Assembly (NCBI GenBank): GCA_024278565.1
Contig: JAJRSY010000233.1
Location: 1-13,914, forward strand
Length of the DNA stretch: 13,914 nucleotides
Source of the DNA: Bacteroidota bacterium
GTDB lineage: Bacteria; Bacteroidota; Bacteroidia; Flavobacteriales; Flavobacteriaceae
Direction: 5' to 3'
Position 1 is the first letter of the stretch. Each line of letters opens with the position of its first letter. Positions 1 to 8,523 of the stretch are shown here, piece after piece. The position numbers were made by a program, and so were the translations under genes. The notes beneath the pieces are model-generated. The model did not search any database. It had not been told where the DNA came from and saw only the letters and a list, made by a program, of their open reading frames with translations.

Positions 1-636
1 ATCCTTATTTTTGCCGTACAACCGAACCATATCGAAAAATTGCTCACCGAGGTCAAAGACCTCTTGACCGAAAACCATGTGATCATTTCAACCATTACGG
101 GCTTCAGTATTGAAAAAATAGAAGGCATCATCGGCAAAGATCAAAATATCGTTCGAAGCATGCCCAACACGGCAATATCGGTAGGCAGATCAATGACCTG
201 TATTTGCAGCAATGAAAAAGGCAAAAAACGAATTGGGCTTGCCAGGTCGATCTTTGATCGAATGGGACATTCTTTAGAGATTCCCGAAGAACAAATGCAA
301 GCTGCTACGGTTATTTGCGCAAGCGGTATTGCATTTTGGATGCGCTTGATCCGCGCCACCACCCAAGGGGCCATTCAGTTGGGTTTTGATGCCAAAGAAG
401 CCCAAGAACTGGCCATGCACACTTGTAATGGTGCCGCTAGCCTGTTAATAGAATCGGGCAACCACCCTGAAGAGGAAATAGATAGGGTAACCACGCCCAT
501 GGGCTGTACGATCAAAGGACTCAATGAAATGGAGCATCAGGGATTGAGCTCTTCCCTGATTCGTGGAATAATAGCATCGTACGATAAAATCAGTGAATTT
601 AAAAAAGAGACCTGCAAGGTTTCCAAAACCTTGTAG
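1..636 (+). CDS. proC: pyrroline-5-carboxylate reductase, 5'-truncated by window edge
   Basis: The frame is open from base 1, so the gene starts before the window; about 211 codons are visible. It reduces 1-pyrroline-5-carboxylate to proline with NAD(P)H in the cytoplasm. The N-terminal Rossmann nucleotide-binding part is mostly missing. What remains shows the family landmarks: MPNTAISVGRSMT in the middle and, near the C terminus, TPMGCTIKGLNEMEHQG, the Bacteroidota version of the P5CR signature. An internal TTG at 40 opens the frame in isolation but is not a plausible start, because the upstream codons (ILIFAVQPNH) continue the fold. The last nine residues (ETCKVSKTL) come from a palindromic DNA element at 608-640 and probably are not ancestral ProC sequence. 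It lies 32 nt before argD, inside the arginine operon. Confidence 0.93.
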   Translation: MLIFAVQPNHIEKLLTEVKDLLTENHVIISTITGFSIEKIEGIIGKDQNIVRSMPNTAISVGRSMTCICSNEKGKKRIGLARSIFDRMGHSLEIPEEQMQAATVICASGIAFWMRLIRATTQGAIQLGFDAKEAQELAMHTCNGAASLLIESGNHPEEEIDRVTTPMGCTIKGLNEMEHQGLSSSLIRGIIASYDKISEFKKETCKVSKTL

Positions 637-656
637 GTCTGAATTGCAGGTCTGAA
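608..656 (+). repeat. palindromic element with a duplicated 3' arm across the proC stop
   Basis: Positions 608-622 pair with 626-640 as a 15-bp stem (one G-U pair) around a 3-nt loop. The 13-nt segment 631-643 is repeated directly at 644-656 with one mismatch. As a result the 5' arm 608-617 can instead pair perfectly over 10 bp with 644-653, giving two mutually exclusive hairpins. The proC stop codon (634-636) lies in the first 3' arm. Small palindromes of this style are common between genes in Flavobacteriia. A role in mRNA processing, stability or attenuation is inference. Confidence 0.8.
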
Positions 657-668
657 AAAATAAATAAA

Positions 669-1796
669 ATGAATCTATTTGATGTATATCCCCTTTATGA
701 TGTAACGCCCGTAACCGCAAAAGGAATTGTGGTGACTGATGATAACGGGCAGGAATATCTTGATTTCTATGGAGGTCATGCCGTAATTTCCATCGGACAT
801 TCACACCCCCATTATATAAATCGAATCAATGCCCAATTGAACAAAATTGGGTTTTATAGCAATGCGGTGCAAAATCCGTTACAAAAAGAATTGGCGGACA
901 AATTAGGGCAGTTATCGGGCTGTGGAAATTACAACCTCTTTCTTTGCAACTCCGGTGCAGAGGCCAATGAAAACGCCTTAAAACTGGCGTCGTTCAAAAA
1001 CGGAAAAACAAGGGTCATCGCCTTTAAAAACGGTTTTCACGGTAGAACATCGGCAGCCGTGGCAAGCACCGATAATGAAAAAATAAACGCACCCCTGAAC
1101 AAACAGCAAAAGACTACTATTTTACCCTTTGACGCTATTGATGCCTTTACTTCTGAAATAACTAAAGGCGATGTTTGTGCGGTAATTATAGAAACCATAC
1201 AAGGTGTGGGCGGGCTGGACGAACCATCAGCGATGTTTTTCCAAAATATCGCTAAACTGTGCAAAGAAAATGACGTTGTGCTCATTGCCGACGAGGTACA
1301 ATGCGGGTACGGCAGAAGTGGAAAATTCTTCGCCTTTCAACACCATGGCATACAACCCGATATCATTACCGTCGCCAAAGGCATGGCGAACGGATTTCCC
1401 GTGGGTGGTGTATTGATACACAACAGCATTAAAGCGTCATACGGATTGCTGGGCACAACTTTCGGCGGAAACCATCTTGCCTGTGCAGCGTCGTTAGCGG
1501 TTTTAGAGGTCATCGAAAAAGAAAACCTTATTGATAACGCCAAAAATATGGAAGCTTATTTTAGAGCGTGTGCTGCCAAAATATCACAAATAAAAAAGGT
1601 AAAGGGCAAAGGATTGATGTTGGGACTCAAATTTGATTTTGAAGTAGCGGAACTACGTAAAAAACTGATTTATGAGCAACATATGTTCACTGGTGGTGCA
1701 AAAGACAAATGCCTGCTTCGTTTTTTACCCGCTTTGAACATCACCAAAGAACAAATAGACTTATTTTTTAACCAATTAAAATTGGCCTTGTCATGA
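669..1796 (+). CDS. argD: acetyl/succinyl-ornithine aminotransferase (class III, PLP)
   Basis: A 375-residue class III aminotransferase that makes N-acyl-ornithine from N-acyl-glutamate semialdehyde using glutamate as amino donor and PLP as cofactor. Visible landmarks are SGAEA (95-99, phosphate binding), GFHGRT (122-127), IADEVQCGYGRSG with the PLP-pyridine Asp208, and DIITVAKGMANGFPVG with the Schiff-base Lys237. Length matches the ArgD family. The ATG at 669 follows an A-rich leader, with no clear Shine-Dalgarno. Its TGA overlaps the proA ATG by 4 bp (ATGA), suggesting coupled translation. Because the transcarbamylase three genes downstream carries the succinyl-type residue, the true substrate is probably N-succinylornithine. 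An ornithine aminotransferase is the main alternative, but the operon context argues against it. Confidence 0.92.
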   Translation: MNLFDVYPLYDVTPVTAKGIVVTDDNGQEYLDFYGGHAVISIGHSHPHYINRINAQLNKIGFYSNAVQNPLQKELADKLGQLSGCGNYNLFLCNSGAEANENALKLASFKNGKTRVIAFKNGFHGRTSAAVASTDNEKINAPLNKQQKTTILPFDAIDAFTSEITKGDVCAVIIETIQGVGGLDEPSAMFFQNIAKLCKENDVVLIADEVQCGYGRSGKFFAFQHHGIQPDIITVAKGMANGFPVGGVLIHNSIKASYGLLGTTFGGNHLACAASLAVLEVIEKENLIDNAKNMEAYFRACAAKISQIKKVKGKGLMLGLKFDFEVAELRKKLIYEQHMFTGGAKDKCLLRFLPALNITKEQIDLFFNQLKLALS

Positions 1797-2989
1797 ACCT
1801 GACCCTGAACATAACGCAAAGAAACGCCGTTCTTAATGCCATGACAAAGTGGATCGACAAAGAACGAAGTACTATCTTGGAAGCGAACCAAAAAGACATG
1901 CTGGCCTACCAAGGTGATGACCTTGCCATGCGTGACCGTCTAGTGGTAACCGATGCGAAAATTGACGGAATGATCCTGTCGCTACAGCACCTGTCGCTAC
2001 AAAACGATCCTTTGGGAGTTGAACGTTTTCAATTTACCCACGAAAACGGAATGCAAGTAAGCAACAAAACAGCCCCCTTTGGTACGATTCTCATCATTTA
2101 CGAATCTAGGCCAGACGTAACCATAGAAGCTGCCGGAATCGCTTTTAAATCAGGAAACAAAATTCTTTTAAAAGGCGGGAAGGAATCGTTGAACAGCAAC
2201 TTGGCACTGGTACAACTTTGGCACAGAGCCTTAGAAGAATCTAGCTGCCCAAAAGATTGGGTCACTTATTTGCAATATGATAGAACCCAAACCCAAAGCT
2301 TTCTTGAGTACCCTACCCAGAAAATAGATTTGATCGTACCCCGGGGTGGTGAAAAACTGATTGCCTTTGTGAAACAACATGCCAGCTGCCCCGTAATCGT
2401 AAGTGGTAGGGGCAATAATTTTGCGTACGTAGATTCAGAAACGGATCTACAAATGGCACTCGATATCATCATCAACGGAAAAACCACCAAAATATCGGCC
2501 TGCAATGCGCTCGACAAGGTTCTGATCGCTGCCGATATGCCCAGAAAACAGCAATTCATTAAACAGTTAATTCAGGAACTGCAAAGCAACAAGGTTCAGA
2601 TTTTTACAGACAAGGCACTCGAAAGCATTGATGGCACCACTGCCATTGAAAACGAGGGTATCTGGTATGAGGAATTCTTGGATCATAAAATTGTTTTGGG
2701 CCAAGCAGCTTCCTTAGAAGATGCCATACTTAAAATAAACACCTATGGGGGTGGTCATTCAGCGGTTATCGTCACTGGTAACAACGAAAAGGCAAAAACC
2801 TTTATGGATGCCGTAGACTCAGCAGCGGTTTACCATAACGCATCAACACGGTTCACCGATGGGGGGCAATTCGGATTAGGGGGCGAACTGGCTATAAGTA
2901 CTGATAAATTGCACCAAAGGGGACCAATAGGCCTACAACATTTAGTAACCAATAAATGGTATATTCTGGGCAACGGGCAGGTGAGGTGA
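1793..2989 (+). CDS. proA: glutamate-5-semialdehyde dehydrogenase (gamma-glutamyl phosphate reductase)
   Basis: The 398-residue NADPH-dependent enzyme of proline synthesis reduces gamma-glutamyl phosphate to glutamate-5-semialdehyde. It has the aldehyde-dehydrogenase-like fold: FGTILIIYESRPDVT (96-110), ILLKGGKES (124-132, nucleotide-binding region), VPRGG (182-186), the active-site cysteine Cys237 in KTTKISACNAL, and the C-terminal STRFTDGGQFGLGGE segment. Length is normal. The start overlaps the argD stop by 4 bp. It is followed by a 63-nt spacer with a GC-rich hairpin and then by proB, its pathway partner that makes the unstable acyl phosphate. Order proA-proB is the reverse of the proBA order of many Proteobacteria. 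Confidence 0.95.
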   Translation: MNLTLNITQRNAVLNAMTKWIDKERSTILEANQKDMLAYQGDDLAMRDRLVVTDAKIDGMILSLQHLSLQNDPLGVERFQFTHENGMQVSNKTAPFGTILIIYESRPDVTIEAAGIAFKSGNKILLKGGKESLNSNLALVQLWHRALEESSCPKDWVTYLQYDRTQTQSFLEYPTQKIDLIVPRGGEKLIAFVKQHASCPVIVSGRGNNFAYVDSETDLQMALDIIINGKTTKISACNALDKVLIAADMPRKQQFIKQLIQELQSNKVQIFTDKALESIDGTTAIENEGIWYEEFLDHKIVLGQAASLEDAILKINTYGGGHSAVIVTGNNEKAKTFMDAVDSAAVYHNASTRFTDGGQFGLGGELAISTDKLHQRGPIGLQHLVTNKWYILGNGQVR

Positions 2990-2990
2990 A

Positions 2991-3020
2991 AGCCCCCTCT
3001 AACTCCCCCCAAGGGGGAGA
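2991..3020 (+). repeat. GC-rich palindromic spacer between proA and proB
   Basis: CTCCCCC (3003-3009) pairs with GGGGGAG (3013-3019) around a 3-nt loop. A second upstream copy of the 5' arm, CCCCCT (2993-2998), can pair with the same 3' arm at 3012-3017. The shape (two possible arms competing for one partner) resembles the proC-argD element in mirror image. The hairpin is not followed by a T run, so a simple intrinsic terminator is unlikely. The core strongly resembles a widespread flavobacterial intergenic repeat as I remember it. Confidence 0.75.
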
Positions 3021-3052
3021 ACCCGTACATTCGGAAAACTATTAAAACAATA

Positions 3053-3814
3053 ATGGGCAAAAAACGCATTTTACTGAAAATCGGCACCAATACCCTGACC
3101 AAGGAAACCGATCAGATTTCCAGAGGTAAAATTGAGGATATCGGGCGGCAGATTGCCATATTAAAAGATGATTACGAATTCATCATCGTAAGCTCGGGAG
3201 CAATTGCCGCGGCCAAACAATTTGTGAAATTAGAGCACAACGGAACCCTCATTACCGAAAAACAAGCCTTGGCAGCCATAGGGCAGCCCCATTTAATGCG
3301 AATTTTTCAAGAGAATTTTCGTGAACTGGGCCTCTTTACCTCGCAATGCCTATTATCGTATTCAGATTTTGAAAATCCAGATGCAAAGGCACATATCAAG
3401 AACACGATCAATGTTTTGGTGGCCAATAATTTTATTCCCATAATAAACGAAAACGATACGGTGGCGACCGATGAAATACAGTTTGGAGACAATGATAAGT
3501 TAGCGGCTTTGACCGCTGCCTTATTAGGTGCCGACCTATTGATTATCGCAACTAATACCAATGGCATTTATTCGAAAGCCTCCATTGAGAATAATGCCCC
3601 AGAAACCATCGATGAGGTTGTCGATCTAGCAAAACTGCAACAAGAGATCAGCGATTCTATATCTTCGCACGGTACTGGTGGCATGCAATCAAAAATAGAT
3701 GCGGCAACCATTGCCCAATCGGCAAGAATAGAAACATGGATCGTAAACGGACTTCAAGAGAATTTTATTATCGATGCCTTTAATGGTGACAGCAAATACA
3801 CCAAAATAAAATGA
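3053..3814 (+). CDS. proB: glutamate 5-kinase, kinase domain only
   Basis: Phosphorylates the gamma-carboxyl of glutamate with ATP, the first committed step to proline, handing the labile product to ProA. The 253-residue protein is a single amino-acid-kinase domain: RILLKIGTNTL with Lys9, VSSGAIAAAK (46-55), INENDTV (131-137), FGDNDKL (144-150) and GTGGMQSKI (207-215). Compared with the well-known ProB of about 367 residues in E. coli it lacks the C-terminal PUA domain. The protein ends cleanly, so this looks like a domain-only form rather than a truncation. The start ATG at 3053 follows AT-rich sequence. The TGA overlaps the ATG of the transcarbamylase gene by 4 bp. Proline feedback inhibition may therefore differ from the enterobacterial enzyme (inference). 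Confidence 0.93.
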   Translation: MGKKRILLKIGTNTLTKETDQISRGKIEDIGRQIAILKDDYEFIIVSSGAIAAAKQFVKLEHNGTLITEKQALAAIGQPHLMRIFQENFRELGLFTSQCLLSYSDFENPDAKAHIKNTINVLVANNFIPIINENDTVATDEIQFGDNDKLAALTAALLGADLLIIATNTNGIYSKASIENNAPETIDEVVDLAKLQQEISDSISSHGTGGMQSKIDAATIAQSARIETWIVNGLQENFIIDAFNGDSKYTKIK

Positions 3815-4752
3815 AGCACTACCTCTCAATAAAAGATATTGACTCACTACCCGATTGGGTAGCGGAAGCTCGAACGCTAAAAGAAAACCCTTTACTGTTT
3901 CAAGAATTGGGAACTAACAAAACCATTTGTTTGTTGTTCTTTAACAACAGCCTACGAACACGGCTCAGCACGCAAAAAGCAGCTATAAATCTGGGGCTAG
4001 AGGTTGTTGTCATGAATTTTGGAAACGAAGGTTGGGCGCTCGAGTTTGAAGATGGTACGGTAATGAACCAAAACAAATCAGAGCACATTAAAGAAGCGGC
4101 GCAGGTGATTTCGCAGTATTGCGATATAGTTGCCATCAGGGCTTTTGCCTCCCTTACCGATAAAACAAAAGATGAGGCCGAATTGGTCCTGAATGGATTT
4201 ACAAAGTACGCAACCGTTCCCGTTGTTAATATGGAAAGTTCTGTCGGCCACCCATTACAAGCCTTGGCAGATGCCATTACCCTTGCAGAGCACAACACCA
4301 AAGCAAGGCCCAAAGTGGTGCTTTCTTGGGCACCGCACCCCAAAGCACTGCCCCATGCAGTAGCAAATTCATTTGTGGAAATGATGCAATTGCAAGATGC
4401 AGATTTCGTGATTACCCAACCCAAGGGCTATGAACTGGATCCCGACATCACAAAGAATACCAAAATAGAACACGACCAACAAAAAGCGTTACAAGATGCC
4501 GATTTTGTATATGTGAAGAACTGGAGCAGTTATAACGACTACGGAAAGGTTTTGAGTCAAGACCCAGTTTGGATGATGACCAAGGAAAAACTCGACAAGG
4601 CCAAATTCATGCACTGCTTGCCCGTTCGACGGAATGTGGTTGTGGAAGATGCCATTTTGGACGGAAACCAATCCCTTGCAATAGAACAAGCAAACAATAG
4701 AACCTATGCAGCGCAGCTGGTTTTGAAGAAAATACTGAAAAGCCTCCCCTAG
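3811..4752 (+). CDS. argF': N-succinylornithine carbamoyltransferase
   Basis: Transfers the carbamoyl group of carbamoyl phosphate to an N-acylated ornithine, giving N-acyl-citrulline. The 313-residue protein has the phosphate-binding NNSLRTR (45-51), EGWALEF (73-79) typical of the acylornithine branch, HPLQ (147-150) and HCLPVRRN (268-275). Published work on the Xanthomonas acetylornithine enzyme and the Bacteroides fragilis succinylornithine enzyme showed that one position (Glu92 and Pro90, respectively) sets substrate choice, and that Glu to Ser, Pro, Val or Ala gives succinyl specificity. By motif alignment that position is Ser90 here (NKSEHI), so succinylornithine is the likely substrate. 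The last residues KSLP are encoded by the start of a palindromic element. It is preceded by a 4-bp overlap with proB. Confidence 0.9.
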   Translation: MKHYLSIKDIDSLPDWVAEARTLKENPLLFQELGTNKTICLLFFNNSLRTRLSTQKAAINLGLEVVVMNFGNEGWALEFEDGTVMNQNKSEHIKEAAQVISQYCDIVAIRAFASLTDKTKDEAELVLNGFTKYATVPVVNMESSVGHPLQALADAITLAEHNTKARPKVVLSWAPHPKALPHAVANSFVEMMQLQDADFVITQPKGYELDPDITKNTKIEHDQQKALQDADFVYVKNWSSYNDYGKVLSQDPVWMMTKEKLDKAKFMHCLPVRRNVVVEDAILDGNQSLAIEQANNRTYAAQLVLKKILKSLP

Positions 4753-4788
4753 CCACTGCCATGTCGGCAGGCAGGCCCAAAGGGGGAA
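4741..4788 (+). repeat. nested palindromic spacer between argF' and argB
   Basis: An outer arm TCCCCT (4745-4750) faces AGGGGGA (4781-4787). Inside it lies a second palindrome, CTGCC (4756-4760) with GGCAG (4766-4770), followed by another GGCAGG-type unit. The outer arms resemble the proA-proB spacer element, and the inner unit resembles the hairpin at 6779-6795, as if one small repeat had inserted into another. The argF' stop (4750-4752) is inside it. No T run follows. The rest of the 103-nt gap, 4789-4855, is AT-rich without other visible structure. Confidence 0.65.
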
Positions 4789-4855
4789 TCTTGTAACTGA
4801 ATGATGGATGCTAAATAATTAAAAAAACTCTTGGTTGGAGAATTGAAAATTGTGT

Positions 4856-5635
4856 ATGAAACAGAAACTATCCATAGTGAAAATTGGTGGGAACGTCATC
4901 GAGAACAAACCCGAACTGGCTCGGTTTTTAAAATTGTTCTCAAAACTTGATGGTGATAAAATTCTGGTGCACGGAGGAGGAAAACTGGCTACACAGTTGG
5001 CTGAAAAACTGGGTGTTGAATCAAAACTCGTTGAGGGCAGAAGAATTACAGATGCCGCAAGTCTTGAGGTTATCACCATGGTTTACGGTGGCTTGACCAA
5101 CAAAAACATTGTGTCGCAACTTCAGGCGCACGGTACAAATGCGATTGGTCTCAGTGGGGCTGACGGTGATACGATCCAAGCCCACAAAAGACCTGTTGGC
5201 GCTATTGATTTTGGTTTTGTGGGCGATATCGATGGGGTCAATTCTGAATTGATAACTTCGCTGTTAGAAGCAGGATTGACCCCTGTATTTTGTGCCTTGA
5301 CACATGATGGCAACGGTCAGCTCCTAAATACGAACGCAGATACCATAGCTTCGGAAATAGCTATTGGCCTGAGTGGTACCTATGAAACGATCTTGTACTA
5401 CTGTTTTGAGAAAAAAGGGGTTTTAATGGATATTTCAGATGAAAAATCAGTCGTAAAACATATTGATAGCACCAAGTATCAAGAGCTATTGAACACTAAG
5501 ATAATTGCTGATGGCATGCTTCCCAAATTGGAAAATTGCTTTCATGCACTTAGAAAAAACGTAGCTAAAGTCTGTTTGGGAGATATGGAAATGCTGGAAC
5601 CGAACAACACCTTATTCACAACCATAACATTATAA
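4856..5635 (+). CDS. argB: acetylglutamate kinase (probably acting on succinylglutamate)
   Basis: Phosphorylates the gamma-carboxyl of N-acylated glutamate, the second step of arginine synthesis. The 259-residue amino-acid-kinase domain shows SIVKIGGNV with Lys9, LVHGGGK (37-43), GRRITD (61-66), NTNADTIASEIA (158-169) and IADGMLPKL with Lys224. The ATG at 4856 is chosen; a TTG two codons upstream would add only two residues. There is no N-terminal extension of the type seen in arginine-inhibited hexameric kinases, so feedback control cannot be read from the sequence. If the pathway is succinylated, as Ser90 of the neighbouring transcarbamylase suggests, the substrate would be N-succinylglutamate. 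It is followed by argE after only 5 nt, so the two are almost certainly cotranscribed and probably translationally coupled. Confidence 0.92.
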   Translation: MKQKLSIVKIGGNVIENKPELARFLKLFSKLDGDKILVHGGGKLATQLAEKLGVESKLVEGRRITDAASLEVITMVYGGLTNKNIVSQLQAHGTNAIGLSGADGDTIQAHKRPVGAIDFGFVGDIDGVNSELITSLLEAGLTPVFCALTHDGNGQLLNTNADTIASEIAIGLSGTYETILYYCFEKKGVLMDISDEKSVVKHIDSTKYQELLNTKIIADGMLPKLENCFHALRKNVAKVCLGDMEMLEPNNTLFTTITL

Positions 5636-5640
5636 CGGTA

Positions 5641-6708
5641 ATGGAACAAAAAGAACTGACGGAAAAGACCATAGGGCTATTGAAAAAACTGATAAGCATA
5701 CAGTCCTTTTCAAAAGAAGAAGATAAGACCGCCGAAGCAATCCAAGATTGGTTCACGGCTTTCGAAATTCCCTTTACACGTGATAATAATAACGTATTCG
5801 CCAAGAACAAATTTTGGGACGATGCCAAGCCCACTTTGCTCCTTAACTCGCACCACGACACCGTAAGGCCGAACAAAGCGTATACTAGAGACCCTTTTCA
5901 CCCCCATATCGAAGATGGCAAACTGTACGGTTTGGGCAGTAACGATGCGGGCGGTTCTTTGGTTTCTTTGATAGCTACTTTTACCTATTTTTTTAATTCA
6001 AACAGTCTCAACCACAACATTTTAATGGTCGCCTCGGCGGAAGAGGAAAATGCCGGCAAAAACAGTTTAAGGGGACTTTTGCCCAGTCTACCAAAAATAG
6101 ATGTCGCCATTGTTGGTGAGCCTACCTTGATGAACCTTGCCATAGCCGAAAAAGGATTGGTCGTATTCGATGCTGTTGTAAAAGGCACACCATCACATGC
6201 CGCACACCTAAATGATAACAACTCCATCTACAATACCATAGAAGTGCTGCAATGGTTTAAAAACTATACATTCGAAAAAATCTCTGAGGCCTTGGGCGAA
6301 GTAAAAATGACCGTAACACAGATCAATGCCGGAAGCCAACACAATGTAGTGCCCGCAGAAGTAGATCTTGTAATCGATGTTCGGGTGAACGATCGGTACA
6401 CCAATAAGGAAATCGCCGATATTCTAACGAAAGAAGCCCCTTGCGAACTCAAAGAACGTTCGTTACGCCTGAATTCATCTGCGATTGCCGAAAATCATCC
6501 GCTTGTGAAAAGTGGTATGGCATTGGGCCGAAAAACCTATGGATCACCAACCCTGTCGGATCAAGCCGCATTAAGCTGCCAATCGGTAAAATTGGGGCCT
6601 GGTGACAGTACCCGTTCACATTCCGCAGATGAGTATATTTACATCAACGAGATCGAGGAAGGAATTGACCTGTACATTAAAATTTTAGAGAGATTTTTAA
6701 AAGAATAA
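5641..6708 (+). CDS. argE: M20-family N-acyl-citrulline/ornithine deacylase
   Basis: A 355-residue zinc-dependent M20 peptidase-family deacylase. In an acylcitrulline pathway it removes the acyl group after carbamoylation, releasing citrulline. Metal-site residues are readable: SHHDT (His71 and catalytic Asp73), GLGSNDAGG with bridging Asp102, SAEEEN (134-136; general base and metal ligand), VGEPT with Glu160, and a C-terminal RSHSADEY with His327. The dimerisation-lid region lies between, around SHAAHLNDNNS. The short 5-nt gap to argB and the operon position make an arginine role much more likely than a succinyl-diaminopimelate desuccinylase or carboxypeptidase. A 144-nt spacer with two inverted repeats separates it from argH. 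Confidence 0.9.
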   Translation: MEQKELTEKTIGLLKKLISIQSFSKEEDKTAEAIQDWFTAFEIPFTRDNNNVFAKNKFWDDAKPTLLLNSHHDTVRPNKAYTRDPFHPHIEDGKLYGLGSNDAGGSLVSLIATFTYFFNSNSLNHNILMVASAEEENAGKNSLRGLLPSLPKIDVAIVGEPTLMNLAIAEKGLVVFDAVVKGTPSHAAHLNDNNSIYNTIEVLQWFKNYTFEKISEALGEVKMTVTQINAGSQHNVVPAEVDLVIDVRVNDRYTNKEIADILTKEAPCELKERSLRLNSSAIAENHPLVKSGMALGRKTYGSPTLSDQAALSCQSVKLGPGDSTRSHSADEYIYINEIEEGIDLYIKILERFLKE

Positions 6709-6725
6709 ACACAAACACAAATTCA

Positions 6726-6795
6726 GGTTCAAACACAAGTATCAAAACACAAACTCAAAACTATTGTATTTGAACCATGCCTGCGGTGGGCAGGC
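6726..6795 (+). repeat. two inverted repeats in the argE-argH spacer
   Basis: The first is GGTTCAAA (6726-6733) with its exact complement TTTGAACC (6769-6776), separated by 35 nt. The second follows directly: GCCTGC (6779-6784) with GCAGGC (6790-6795) and a 5-nt loop. The sequence 6703-6765 is strikingly poor in T and G on the plus strand and repeats ACACAAA-like units, so the RNA would be largely unstructured between the arms. The GCCTGC unit matches the inner palindrome of the argF'-argB spacer. Neither hairpin has the T run of an intrinsic terminator. Confidence 0.7.
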
Positions 6796-6852
6796 TTAAA
6801 TCTGGCAATTGAAATTGACACTTGATTGGCATTACTAACAATTGAATACACT

Positions 6853-8132
<1,280 letters not shown>

Positions 8133-8267
8133 TGCGCCGTTTTTTATTGCCTACGTAGCGAGAAAATCTGATGGGCAGTTATATCCCATAGTTTACAAAA
8201 GGGGTTATTACTATATTTATGAATCGTATAACATGTTGTACACAATCTAAAAGCACCATTTTCACTA

Positions 8268-8441
8268 ATGAAACCATATTTTCTAATTCTTCTTCTCGTT
8301 TTAATAGTTTCTTGTAAAGAAGACGAACTTAACATTGAAAAAATTGACTTCGAGACCAGGAAAATAGTTTTGTCCTCGTGGTCAGACTTTGAGAATTCAG
8401 CTATAACCAGAAAAACTCAGAAGGAAAAAAAAATTATATAA
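8268..8441 (+). CDS. small predicted lipoprotein, probably frame-interrupted
   Basis: A 57-codon reading frame from the ATG at 8268 starts with Lys2, a hydrophobic stretch FLILLLVLIVS and Cys16, a convincing signal-peptidase-II lipobox (IVSC), followed by a charged KEDE segment. I do not recognise the family. Frame zero stops just after a run of nine A (8425-8433). The -1 frame from that run is open for another 45 codons with ordinary-looking composition (YINITKLKFNNL and onward) and stops at 8567-8569, 46 bp into the 3' end of the convergent pseudouridine-synthase gene. It may be a decayed gene, an under-called homopolymer, or a gene using slippage. The rest of the 8133-8523 gap is AT-rich with nothing else supportable. 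Confidence 0.5.
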   Translation: MKPYFLILLLVLIVSCKEDELNIEKIDFETRKIVLSSWSDFENSAITRKTQKEKKII

Positions 8442-8523
8442 ATATTACGAAGCTTAAATTCAATAACTTAACGCAACAAATCAAAATTTTAGATTTGTTC
8501 TATGAACACAAAAAAGCACAACA

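Noticed and set aside
3900..4424. A 174-codon minus-strand open frame opposite the transcarbamylase gene.
   Set aside because: It is the antisense shadow of a clearly coding gene with intact motifs, and its protein has no recognisable domain.
4841..6817. Similar AATTGAAAATTG-like sequence just upstream of argB and argH, considered as a shared operator.
   Set aside because: Low-complexity AT sequence of only about 12 nt and imperfectly matched; not enough for a regulatory-site claim.
8212..8219. TATATTTA upstream of the small lipoprotein, near the TAnnTTTG consensus.
   Set aside because: The conserved G is missing, the area is AT-rich so near-matches are expected, and no -33 TTTG is at the right distance.
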